Assembly: GCA_036925085.1 (NCBI GenBank)
Contig: JAUPFP010000008.1
Span: forward strand, 6,407,277 to 6,471,276
Reading direction: 5' to 3'
Length of the DNA: 64,000 nt
Source of the DNA: Brachycybe producta
Lineage: Eukaryota > Arthropoda > Diplopoda > Playtdesmida > Andrognathidae
Shown: in pieces, positions 1 through 10,999 of the stretch
Numbering within the stretch: the stretch's first letter is position 1
How the letters are laid out: every line of letters starts with the position of its first letter
Position numbers and translations under genes: made by a program
Notes under the pieces: model-generated
Seen by the model: only the letters and a program-made list of their open reading frames with translations
Told to the model about the DNA's origin: nothing
Databases searched by the model: none

Positions 1-211
1 TCAGTCTGGTCTACCTGGACTTAGTGTAATGTGTTAGTAATAGTATCGATAGACTGTAGGGATGGGCGATATATCTATAAATGTATTAATCGATAACTCA
101 TATCGATAACTTATGGAAGCGCAGGCAAGTAAACAGACAAGTGTGCGCAGTAGTAAAATTTTGTTGGTCCCGCCTCTTTTATGAGCGTCAGATCAACCAA
201 TTAGAAATTGA

Positions 212-3200
212 AAAGGACGGGGCATGTGACATCAGACCAAGTAACAAACCAATTAGAAATTGATGACGCTCATAAAAGGGCGGGGCCAACATAATTTTAC
301 TGCTGGGTACACGTGCCTGTGGCAAGGAAAGACAGTAAGATATAGTCGTTTGCCCCACCTCTTTTATGAGGACTGGCAACTTTTAATTAGTTTGTTATGT
401 GGTCTGACAATATGTCTCTTGAGGTGTTCTATGGAGAGGAATCTAACCTAACAGGCTAACCCACTAACCCAACCTAACCCAACACCTTATACATGGACTC
501 TAGGTAATAGTTGATTGTAGCGCCCCTGTCTTCAAACATTTCAAACATTAATTAAAAAAGTTCTATGTTAAAAATCCTATACCTTTAAAAAAAGTTTTTG
601 CTTTTTAGCAAATTTTTTTTAATGGAGACGGTGGCTCCATCTACATTGGCTGTTTTTTTTTAAATTTTTAATAGGAAATATTCTAGGTTATAAAAAATTC
701 CTAAGTATACTTTATGAGCTCTATTGTTGTAGTTGGCAGTTTAGCTGACTGGTAGCAGCTCTGGCTCATGATCTTGTCTTCATGGGTTCAATTCCCTGTA
801 GTGTTCTTTTTTTTAATATGTTTAAATTGTTAAAATAAACATAAATGTATTTACTGTTAAAATTCTTCCTTGTGAAAAGGGCGGGGCATGTGACTTCAGT
901 CAAAGTAACAAACCAATTAGAAATTGAAGACGCTCCTAACAACAAAATTTTACTGCTGGGCACACTTGCCTGTGGTAAGGAAAGACAGTAAAATATAGTC
1001 ATTTGCCCCACCTCTTTTATGAGGACTGACAACTTTTAATTAGTTTGTTATGTGGTCTGACGTATGTCACTTGCCCCTCTCTATTGACACTTGAGGTGTT
1101 CTGTGGAGAGGAATCTAACCTAACCCACTAACCCAACCTAACCCAACACCTTTTACATGGACTCTATGTAATAGTTGATTGTAGCGCCCCTGTCTTCAAA
1201 CATTTCAAACATTAATTAAAAAAGTTCTATGTTAAAAATCCTATACCTTCAAAAAAAGTTTTTGCTTTTTAGCAAATTTTTTCTAATGGAGACGGTGGCT
1301 CCATCTACATTGGCTGTTTTTTTTTAAATTTGTTATAGGAAATATTCTAGGTTATAAAAATTCCTAAGTATACTTTATGAGGTCTATTGTTGTAGTTGGC
1401 ACTTTAGCTGACTGGTAACATCTCTGGTTCATGATCTTGTCTTCATGGGTTCAATTCCCTGTAGTGTTCTTTTTTTTAATATATTTAAATTGTTAAAATA
1501 AACATAAATGTATTTACTGTTAAAATTCTTCCTTGTGAAAAGGGCGGGGCATGTGACATCAGTCAAAGTAACAAACCAATTAGAAATTGAAGACGCTCCT
1601 AAAAAGGCAGGGCCATCAAAATGTTACTGCTGGGCACACTTGCCTGTGGTAAGGAAAGACAGTAAAATATAGTCGTTTGCCCCACCTCTTTTATGAGGAC
1701 TGACAACTTTTAATTAGTTTGTTATGTGGTCTGACATATGTCACTTGCCCCTCTCTATTGACACTTGAGGTGTTCTATGGAGAGGAATCTAACCTAACCC
1801 ACTAACCCAACACCTTATACAAGGACTCTATGTAATAGTTGATTGTAGCGCCCCTGTCTTCAAACATTTCAAACATTAATTAAAAAGGTTCTATGTTAAA
1901 AATCCTATACCTTCAAAAAAAGTTTTTGCTTTTTAGCAAATTTTTTTTAATGGAGATGGTGGCTCCATCTACATTGGCTGGTTTTTTTTTAAATTTTTTA
2001 TAGGAAATATTCTAGGTCATAAAAAATTCCTAAGTATACTTTTTTAATTCTGTTGTTGTAGTTGTCAATTTGGATGACTGGTAACATCTCTGGCTCATGA
2101 TCTTGTCTTCATGGGTTCAATTCCCTGTAGTGTACTTTTTTTTAATATATTTAAATTGTTAAAATAAACATAAATGTATTTATTGTTAAAATTCTTCCTT
2201 GTGAAAAGGGCGGGGCATGTGACATCAGTCAAAGTAACAAACCAATTAGAAATTGAAGACGCTCCTAAAAGGGCAGGGCCAACAAAATTTTACTGCTGGG
2301 CACACTTGCCTGTGGCAAGGAAAGACAGTAAAATATAGTCGTTTGCCCCACCTCTTTTATAAGGACTGGTAACTTTTAATTAGTTTGTTATGTGGTCTGA
2401 CATATGTCACTTGCCCCTCCCTATTGACTCTTGAGGTGTTCTATGGAGAGGAATCTAACTTAACCCACTAACATAACCTAACCCAACACCTTATACATGG
2501 ACTCTATGTAATTGTTGATTGTAGCGCCCCTGTCTTCAAACATTTCAAACATTAATTAAAAAAGTTCTATGTTAAAAATCCTATACCTTCAAAAAAAGTT
2601 TTTGCTTTTTAGCAAATTTTTTCTAATGGAGACGGTGGCTCCATCTACATTGGCTGTTTTTTTTAAAATTTTTTATAGGAAATATTCTAGGTTATAAAAA
2701 TTCTTAAGTATACTTTATGAGGTCTATTGTTGTAGTTGGCAGTTTAGCTGACTGGTAACATCTCTGGCTCATGATCTTGTCTTCATGGGTTCAATTCCCT
2801 GTAGTGTACTTTTTTTTAATATATTTAAATTGTTAAAATAAACATAAATGTATTTATTGTTAAAATTCTTCCTTGTGAAAAGGGCGGGGCATGTGACATC
2901 AGTCAAAGTAACAAACCAATTAGAAATTGAAGACGCTCCTAAAAGGGCAGGGCCAACAAAATTTTACTGCTGGGCACACTTGCCTGTGGCAAGGAAAGAC
3001 AGTAAAATATAGTCGTTTGCCCCACCTCTTTTATAAGGACTGGTAACTTTTAATTAGTTTGTTATGTGGTCTGACATATGTCACTTGCCCCTCCCTATTG
3101 ACTCTTGAGGTGTTCTATGGAGAGGAATCTAACTTAACCCACTAACATAACCTAACCCAACACCTTATACATGGACTCTATGTAATAGTTGATTGTAGCG

Positions 3201-3476
3201 CCCCTGTCTTCAAACATTTCAAACATTAATTAAAAAAGTTCTATGTTAAAAATCCTATACCTTCAAAAAAAGTTTTTGCTTTTTAGCAAATTTTTTTTAA
3301 TGGAGATGGTGGCTCCATCTACATTGGCTGGTTTTTTTTTAAATTTTTTATAGGAAATATTCTAGGTCATAAAAAATTCCTAAGTATACTTTTTTAATTC
3401 TGTTGTTGTAGTTGTCAATTTGGATGACTGGTAAAGTCTCTGGCTTGTGATCTTGTGTTCATAGGTTCATATCTCT
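212..3476. repeat. Tandem array, about five 664-676 bp units
   Basis: The same block recurs with landmark GTAGCGCCCC at about 517, 1181, 1845, 2521 and 3195, giving periods of 664, 664, 676 and 674. Each full unit holds four parts: an inverted pair built on GGGCGGGGC / GCCCCGCC with the CCAATTAGAAATTG motif; a stretch of CCTAACCC-like words; an A-rich hairpin segment; and a tRNA-like block followed by a T-run. The two central units (about 2160-3400) are almost identical, which implies recent duplication or gene conversion. The first unit is the most diverged. I see no coding capacity. The inverted pair is related to the palindromic elements at 38291, 46359 and 50332. Confidence 0.92.
732..814 (+). 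repeat. tRNA-derived (SINE-like) block inside the tandem unit
   Basis: The block has an A-box-like stretch (TTAGCTGACTGGTA) and, about 35 bases on, a B-box-like GGGTTCAATTCC. A run of eight or more T follows, which would end Pol III transcription. CAT sits where a tRNA anticodon would be (CTCATGA), recalling tRNA-Met. The acceptor arms do not pair, so this is not a functional tRNA. The block recurs at about 1395, 2051 and 2735, with a decayed copy at about 3412. Confidence 0.6.
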
Positions 3477-3552
3477 AGTGTCTCTGTTCTTTTTTTTTTT
3501 TTTAAATATTTAAATATATTTAAAAAAAAAAAAGAACAGAGACACTAGAGAT
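3471..3552. repeat. Near-perfect hairpin at the array edge
   Basis: The arm ATCTCTAGTGTCTCTGTTCT plus a T-run is repeated in reverse complement after an AT-rich loop (AAATATTTAAATATATTT). It lies where the last tandem unit breaks off. The arms are essentially identical, so it is either young or maintained. Confidence 0.85.
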
Positions 3553-3595
3553 AAACAAATGTATTTATTGTTAAAATGCTTTCTTGAGCAGTTGG

Positions 3596-3680
3596 TAGGG
3601 TAGTGTAGGTGGTTAAAGCCTCTAAACCTGAGCCAATGTTGTAGTCATTGTGGCAAGTTCAAATCTTACTTGTGCTGCTT
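3596..3680 (+). repeat. Second tRNA-like sequence (SINE candidate)
   Basis: GGTAGGGTAGTGTAGGTGGTTAA resembles an A box. AAGTTCAAATC, about 50 bases later, resembles a B box. The larger spacing would fit a tRNA with a long variable arm (Ser/Leu type). I could not pair the acceptor stem, so this is a tRNA-derived repeat rather than a gene. Confidence 0.35.
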
Positions 3681-3794
3681 GCCATTGTATAACTTCTCCA
3701 TGTTGGAAACTTACAACAGGGAAATGGGGTATGAATGGAGGGATGTTTTGGGATTTGAGACATTTGGAAGAGGCTACTGCTTTTTTTTAATTCA

Positions 3795-4062
3795 TTGCTA
3801 TATCGATATATCGATATTTTTCAATATCAAGAGATGAAGTAAGTTGTTTTCAATGTATTTCAATCTGTTAAATTGTTAAATTAAAGAGTTTTTTTTATAA
3901 TTTTTGGCCTCTACCGCAGAAAGAATTTTTTTATTGGTGCATTAAACTCGGAGAGAGCTGAAACGTCAACATTTGTTGAAAAGCAAAGAAAAGTAAACTA
4001 CGTTAATATATTGATATATCGGAAAAGCGATATATCGATGTTTTCATCGGAGTCCCCTAATC
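3795..4062. mobile_element. Degenerate TATATCGATA-rich transposon end
   Basis: ATATCGATATATCGATA at about 3800 and GATATATCG...CGATATATCGATG at about 4010-4040 flank about 230 bases. A related end, GGGATGGGCGATATATC, lies at 60-77. TAGGGATGGGCGATATATCG-type ends are typical of hAT-like elements. I found no clean target duplication, so the boundaries are approximate. Confidence 0.4.
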
Positions 4063-4436
4063 CCAGAATTTCAGACTACAAAAATGTGCATTTAATATAT
4101 TACAATATGTGGATTTCTGGTGGATTTATTTTATTTTGAAATACATGTGTTAATTCCACGTCCTTTGAAAAAAATGACATTTTTAGTCGCATTAAATAAG
4201 AACGAGAAACAGTATTTTATAAAAAAAAATTGAACTAAAAAAAAGCGCGCCACTGTTGTGTAGCGCTTTCGCAGCGTACCTCGTAATCCCATGTTATACA
4301 CTAGTTAGAAGATTAGAGAGCGGCTCTTTGAAACATGGTTAAGTTAGATGGGGACTGGAGAGCGCTCACAAAACGTTTTAATGAGAAACAGTCATTGGAT
4401 TTTTAAGATCGCGCTCGGTATTAATTTTATTAACTT

Positions 4437-4443
4437 TATAAAG
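4437..4443 (+). promoter_or_regulatory. Possible TATA box of the epimerase gene
   Basis: TATAAAG lies about 135 bases upstream of the start codon. It sits in a stretch (about 4240-4620) that is richer in CG dinucleotides than its surroundings. If it is used, the leader is short and contains one upstream ATG at 4466 opening a small ORF that stops before the main start. The placement is inferred from spacing only. Confidence 0.35.
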
Positions 4444-4574
4444 ACGATCGATTCTGCTCCGATTGCATGAAAAGGAAACGTGTATTGAGCGTAACTATCT
4501 TTCGCTCTTCTCGTATGTACTTGTTCTGCTGATAATTTTGTGTGCGCTGAAAACATAAAGAAGGAGCTGAAGTC

Positions 4575-7500
4575 ATGTCGTCTGGTGGAAACGTTGTCGT
4601 TCTCGACCGTGGTAACAACACCACTTTAACTATTCACATTCACGGTAAGTGATTACATGTGCAAATGGGTTTTATTTGTATATTGGTTTGTGACTTGCTT
4701 GGCGCCGCCATTGTCTTTGCTTTGTTTTCTTCGCTGTCGTTAAGTGACATGCAAAAAAAAAAAAAAAATTTAGACGCCCGCCGCAGCCGCTGTCTGTGTT
4801 TTTGGAGCGGTCGACCTTGTACGCTTTTTGGCGCTCTTGCTTTCAGTACGATTTTGTAAATGACGTCTCGTTTATGCAACTAAAGGTGTGCTCTAATATG
4901 GCGTTTTTGTATTTTGCATTATGAGTCTAAGACGCCATTTTCCTTCACCCATTTTCCGTTTAATTTATCTGCGCCTTATGTTATTTATCGATTTAGTCAG
5001 CAGTATGACGTCACTTTTAATATTTTATTATGGGTGGACGTCGCGTTAGTTGTTAAATCGATGAGTAACGGAATGTGCGGTATGATAGTCTGTTGTTATT
5101 TCGCTTCAGTTTAGAAGACTTGAGAAGTGCTGTGCTTCAAATGTTTGTTGTGATTTAGTTTATTGATGCCACTTGGTCTTTTTTCCTATATTCTTTTGCT
5201 CATCTAGGGTTTCATTTTTCTCCTCCTACTAGTCCACCTCCTCCCTTACACCTCCCCCCTTGCACCTCCCCCACAATGTAAGCAAATGGCCTTCGCACTT
5301 TTTACATAAAAACCCATGTTACAATCGGATGATCGCATTGTTTTCTGTTTTTTTGCTAAGAATTTGTTGTTAACCTTTGTATGCATTGAACTTTACATGC
5401 GTTTTTTTCCTATCATGTGACAATTCATGCGTTTTTTTTTTCTTCCTATTTTTTTTTCTTCTATTTATTCACGGGGGTGATTTTGGAGGTTGGCAACACT
5501 GTCTTGTTTGGTAATGTCAAATTGCAGTTTACCAATTATTTGCCACTTCTTGTCAATTAACCACATGGAATACGTCCTCAAACAAAAATTAAGAGTAGAT
5601 TATGCTCTAATTACGATTTAGTAAATAATTATAATAGCCTTTAATTCATTTTTTGGATCTGAAATTTTTAAGGAAGATCACAAGTAAATTACCCTAAACT
5701 GCAATTTAAAACAAACATTTAAATGTTATACATATTTACTTTAAACATAATGTTTTTAGTTTTCTGAAACTTGTCATGTAAATTTAGATTTCCTGAGACC
5801 TTTTCAGTGTATTTCAGGACATTTAAACAATACTACCATTTTGCCTGTTTTTAGAAGATTTATTTTTAAAACAAAACATTTAAAAATTAAGTTTGTTAGA
5901 AAGTAGAATAGCCAAATATGAAAAAAAGTATTTTAAAGACATTTTTAACCCCAAAAAACAACAACAAAACATTTGACATTTTAAAGGTCATTTTTGCTGT
6001 ACGTAATATCTATGTAAGAGTGAAAATTGATCATTTTCAAATTGGCATAAAAAGGTTTTATTTTCAAAAAAAAAATACTTTTGTAAACGCACATTATGCC
6101 TAAGGCCATGTTCACACTATGATGTATAGTCGTGCAAAGAATGCAAAGTTATTTTCCGCTGTGCACGTGCGTTGTTTACATACATCCACACAGAAGTAGA
6201 GTGATTTTCGGTTAATTAAGACACATCGGAACCGGACAATATTTTGGCTCAATTTAGCAAAGTGGTTAAAAAATAATGATTAAAAAACAATTGGATATGC
6301 CGCCAGTAAAAGGTAGTAATCGATGACCGAATTAATTAACTGGAATTTACTGCAAATGATATTTTGGTGACTGTATTCTACACATGCGCAGTAGAGTGAC
6401 CTTGCATTGCTTCTACTTGATGGTGTGAACTAGGCCTAATGTCAATGGACACATTGGATGGACAATCGGGCTGCTTTATTATGATGCAGTGCTGTGCTGT
6501 CACGCTATGGAAGCAAAAGCACGCAAGAGAAAGATAGACAGATGGAGCGTTGTGAATCTGCGAGAATCCATCTTTGCTTTCCCCTGATTGACCGTAGCAT
6601 ACAAAGAAGGGAGATAGATAGCGTTCTTTGTAGCCTATGGACTGACTGACTGACTGTCCAGTTGGACTATTTTTTTCTGCGTTGTCATTGACATTGACCT
6701 GTGATAGAGCCTGCCCCTGAGAGATGCCTGTTTTTTTTTTTAAATTCTCAGTTTTAGTTTGAGGGGATAATAATTTTGTGTTTAACCCTCTTCCCCTTGT
6801 TTTTTTTTGCAGGGAATTTTGTAAAAGAGGGGGGAAATTCACGAGTTTCAAATAACCTGAGGGGAAGTTGGGGATAAATCAGTTCACTTGTTAAAAACAA
6901 AAAGACTGTAAAATAAAACCTTTAAAAATTCAGGGTTTTTTTTCTCTCTCTACTTTCTTAGAGACAATAGAATGAGAATTGTTTCGTAAATTTATATAAT
7001 ATATCCCTTTTTAATTTGTACTATTTCGTTGTATATTTTCATATTAAAAACCTGGGTCTCTAAATGATATATCCAAAAAAAAAAATAGTAGTTTAATCTT
7101 CAATCTTTTTTTTTCTATTTGCATCTTTCTCTCTCTCTCCTTTAATTTGCATTTTCTTATTTTTTTTTTGGTGTTGAAAGGGGTTTTACGTGCTCGAAAT
7201 GTCTGAATAGTTTCTGCATTAAAAAGAGGGGCTAAAATGGGGGATTGAGGAAAGGGGTGGGAGTTAACGTTATATTATATCCACAAGTGAAATAAGAAGC
7301 TTTTTCTTATTCTTTGCAATTCAAGTTGGACATGTCTCTCTCTCTCTCTGTCTCTCTGTCTGTCTAAAAGTACTTCTTATTTTTTGTGCTTTTGCTTTTA
7401 TTACGTGTAAATTAGTGAAGAATGCGTCCGATTTCGAAAAGGAGGGGGGGGGGGGGGTTGCATTTTTTGTGTGTTTGTGGCTCCATCAGTCATCTGTGAT

Positions 7501-10500
7501 GTTATTATGTATTAGGTTGTGTTGTTGGTGGGTTTGTTTGCGAGTTCGTGATGCGTAACGGCGGCGGCTTCGTCATCATTACTCTTTTAATGTTTAAAAG
7601 GGGGAGGAAGAGTGGCCGCGGGGAGGGGGGATGCGAAGAAGAAGAAGAAGAGGTCACCGTGGGAAATTTGCAAACTAGATTTGAAGAGAGGCTTTCTCAG
7701 TCTCTCTCTTTCTCTCTCTCTCTCTCATCCAGTCTGGTCCCTGGAATATCTTGCAAGGAAGGGTCTATAGGCTGATATGAATAAGCTCCAGGCCCCTCCC
7801 TTGTGTTATCGAACATTAAATGACAATCGGGTGAGGTTGGATGTTCAAATGTGAGGGTGTTTGTTGACCAACTTGGTCAACGCAAAAGGGAACAAGATCA
7901 TGCAAGAGTGAGAGAGAGAGAGAGAGAGGATGCATCTTTCAAAATATGATTTAAATCACTTAAAAAAATTAAGTGATTTGTGTGATTAAGTGATGGTGTT
8001 GCCAATTTTTTTAATCATTAAATCGTGTTTTAAATTAGATTTAAATCAAGTTTTAATATAAAAAAAATTTAAATTGCGATTTAATTGAGTGTCCAATATA
8101 TGTTGAGTTACTATTTAACTTTGTATCTCGATATATATTGAGTTATTGTAACGAAATATTGATTTTAATTACAACTACAAAAAATACTCTGCAAGCACCC
8201 GGTTGGCCTATGGCAGAGGGACTTTAACATCCAATATATAATTACAAAAAAAAAATAACCTGCATTGCAAATATAAAAAAATATAAATGCAGTCATGAAA
8301 ATTTAAACCAACAATTTATTAATGACATCATTAATAGCTACAATTACAAAACGCAATTAATATTGGTGATTGAAGTGAATTTATTTCGTGTTTTTCAACT
8401 AAATGTGATTTAACTTGTGTAGATTAGTCAAATAAACTGGCGAGTTGTAAATTTCAAATAATAATAATAAAACTTTTCATTGTGTTTTTTTTCTTCCCTC
8501 TCTCTCTCTCTCTGCAGGTGCAACGATTGTGTCATGGAGAGTAAATAACCAAGAACAGTTGTTTGTCAGGTGAAAAACAACAAATTTCATTTTCAGCATC
8601 TTTTTTTTAACGAAAAAAAAATTCTTATTTAAAAAGATGGAAAACAATTAATTTTGAAGTTCATTACACCTCATTTGCATATTATAATTGGGTTTTAACT
8701 ATCATAAGTAATTTTACTGATGAGTTTCATTCAATTATTAAGATTGCAATCTCTTTTTTTTATATCATTAATTAAAAAGACATTTGATCTAATTATTTTC
8801 CCATTTCGTGTTGGAATGTTGCTAGTTTTTTCTCTCTCTCTTTCTGTTCTTGTTTTTGAGTTTCGTTTGAGAAAACTAGGAAATCTTAACCTAAATTTTG
8901 TTATTGTTGTGTTTATTTATAATGAAAAGAAAATAGTTTATAAAAAAAAATAGTTTACAAAAAAAAAATAAGCGCATTTTTTGGGTGAATAGTAAACAGG
9001 CCGTGTTCGACAACAAGAAACCGATCCGAGGAGGAATACCGATCGTGTTTCGTAAGTTTTCTTGTATCTTCTTCTTCGCTTTTATCTGAAGATTTCAGTT
9101 GCAAATTTCGCTTGAAATGTTTCAGCTCACTTTGGATCGTGGAGTGTTGGACCGCAACATGGATTTGCAAGAATCAGCAGATTCCACTTGGAAAAACCTC
9201 CGACCAGAGTAGATTTTTTCACCATTTCTAATCCTAATACAGCGTGGTTGTTTCACCTTTGTGTCAATAAAGAATTAAAGAATATTTGCATAAATTTCAA
9301 ATAAAATACGCTAGTTACTTAGGTCACTTACTTGGCTGACCGTTGTAAAAATGTTTATTATTACCATTTAGTAGGTTGATATTGAGTGATGGATTTAAGT
9401 TTCTGAGAACTTTATAACCTGGTATGCTTGATATTGCGAGCTTACTTTAAAACGCTTAGTTTTCAATGGTAGGTCCTTCACACGTTCCACACTCAGTGGT
9501 ACTACCGAGTGGTCCATGTGAAGCAAGCCACGCCAAAAAAAATTGTGGCATCAAAAAGTGGTTTAGTCAGTGGTAAAGTTAGTCTTATTCTGAATATATG
9601 GTTTTTAATTCAGCAATAAAAATTCGCTCGAGAAAGATAGAATCTCGATTATCCGGATGTAGGTAATCTGGATTTCTGGGTAATACGGACCTGGTCCGGT
9701 CCCATTTAGTATGGAAAAGCTAGATTCAACTGGATATGTATTTACGTGGCTATTTTTTATGTATTATTGTGCCGAAGTTAGACACAAACTTTTTCGTGGT
9801 AATCTTTCTTTCCTGTTTATTTATTGTGTGAAAAACAAATTATTTTCACTGTGTTGGAGTAACAGTATCATTAAGTTTGCTTAACATGTTATTAATTTGT
9901 TAAATTTAACTTTAAAAAAGTTAATGATATATATGCAACCTAAACGACCACGCTGTGTATTTATTATAACTTTAATCGTAATAATTGATTTCTTTTTTTC
10001 TTCTGAATCGTTGCAGTTAGAGACTGGTGATGTCGAAGTTATTCTTTCTCTCTGTGATAACGAGAACACGAGAAGCGTTTGGAACCACGGGTGATCTTAA
10101 CAAAGCGATGGCGTCTTGAATGACAGTTTTTTTATGCTTTTATGTTATTTTTTTTACAGATTCAAACTGACTTACCGTCTTTTGTTACGCGAGAAGGAGT
10201 TGCACATGAAACTGAGCGTCGTCAACACCGGTTTGCGACAACAGAAACAAAACAACGAAATAAGATTTTTCTACTGTTATCGAATTGTTGTTTTTCTTCT
10301 GATTTTTAGGCATGACTGATTTTGCGTTCAACATTTTGCTTCACACTTACTTCAAAGTTCCCGATGTAAATCGTTGTTTTATTACGGGTCTTCAAGGATG
10401 TATGTTCATCGACAAGGTGCTTTAACTAGTTTTTTGCCTTTTGTCGAAAGTGTTTCAGTCTCATTTTTTTTAATTTTGAAGACACGAGATGGAGCTTTGT

Positions 10501-10980
10501 ATCAAGAGACACGAGAAGCGGTCAGTGTTGCCGAATACATCGACAGGTTGGTTTAACCTTAGCCAAATATCTTTTTGTTATCGAGTCTACGAACTATTTT
10601 TCGTTTATTTGTCAACGAAAAGGATTTATCAGAATACTCCCGAGGAACACGTTATTAACAACGTGGTCGGTTGTCGTAAGATGCGGATCCACAAGTTTAA
10701 TTTACCGGACACAGGTCTCGATTTCGATCTCTCTTTTTTGTTTTGTTGACTTGAGTCTTTCTTTATTTTTGATTACGATGTGCGTTTTTTGGTGTTTTTT
10801 TTTCCCCTTTGAATGTCAGTCGTTTGGAATCCTTGGGTCGATAGAGCTCGCGAGATGATCGACTTCGGAGATGACGAATATCCGAATATGGTTTGCGTTG
10901 AGTCCGGTCGAGTGAATACGCCCGTGCTTTTGCCACCCGGTGTTCTCTACGAGGCGACTCAAGTGCTCCAAGTGATGTAG
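4575..10980 (+). CDS. Glucose-6-phosphate 1-epimerase (hexose-6-phosphate mutarotase), 10 exons, 277 aa
   Basis: This enzyme interconverts alpha and beta anomers of glucose-6-phosphate and similar hexose-6-phosphates in the cytosol. It belongs to the galactose mutarotase-like fold, YeaD/yeast YMR099C family. Coding exons: 4575-4644, 8518-8569, 8993-9051, 9126-9208, 10017-10090, 10160-10230, 10310-10416, 10482-10546, 10623-10714, 10820-10980. All junctions are GT..AG and the phases agree throughout. Family landmarks are KPIRGGIP (50-57), FGSWSVGPQHGFAR (63-76), LLHTYFKVPD (146-155) with the likely catalytic His148, TGLQG (162-166), Asp193, VVWNPW (225-230), and VESGRV with the likely catalytic Glu252. 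Arg53, Gln71, His72 and Arg76 match the sugar-phosphate pocket. The length is usual for the family, and no signal peptide or membrane segment is seen. Intron 1 is 3.9 kb; six of the nine introns are only 65-105 bases. Family assignment comes from recognised motifs, not a search. Confidence 0.96.
4645..8517 (+). other. Intron 1 of the epimerase gene
   Basis: The donor is GGTAAGT and the acceptor is a long CT repeat ending in TGCAG. The intron holds a Harbinger-type MITE (6104-6436), CT/GA-rich low-complexity stretches (7330-7360, 7690-7725, 7905-7928), a G-run near 7443, and a CG-richer patch at about 7540-7640. Minus-strand reading frames of up to 157 codons exist here but show no family features. 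Confidence 0.85.
6104..6436. mobile_element. PIF/Harbinger-type MITE, 333 bp
   Basis: The terminal inverted repeats GGCCATGTTCACACTA and its partner TGGTGTGAACTAGGCC are flanked on both sides by TAA (6101-6103 and 6437-6439). A 3 bp TWA target duplication with GGCC-starting ends is the signature of PIF/Harbinger miniature elements. It is non-coding and lies in intron 1 of the epimerase gene. Confidence 0.75.
9646..9715. mobile_element. Tc1-mariner (pogo/Tigger-like) fragment
   Basis: The words AATCTCGATTATCCGGA and TAATCTGGATTTCTGGGTAATACGGACC recall the ends of pogo/Tigger-type elements. The piece is short and has no second end. It lies in intron 4 of the epimerase gene. Just upstream (about 9477-9524) is an imperfect hairpin with CTTCACA / TGTGAAG ends. 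Confidence 0.35.
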
Positions 10981-10999
10981 AGTATTATTATTATTACTT

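Noticed and set aside
732-803. A functional tRNA-Met gene
   Set aside because: A- and B-box words are present but acceptor and other stems do not pair; it is a repeated tRNA-derived block.
6378-6851. 157-codon minus-strand frame in intron 1 of the epimerase gene
   Set aside because: Its last third is transposon sequence (6378-6436) and the rest shows no domain; length is likely chance in a less AT-rich patch.
7548-7775. 75-codon frame in a CG-richer patch of intron 1
   Set aside because: Glu and Ser runs come from GAA and TCTC repeats; no splice frame with the neighbouring exons.
10367-10384. A splice donor at GATGTAAAT inside exon 7 of the epimerase gene
   Set aside because: Reading straight through gives the family-conserved VPDV..C.ITGLQG run, and no acceptor follows at a workable distance.
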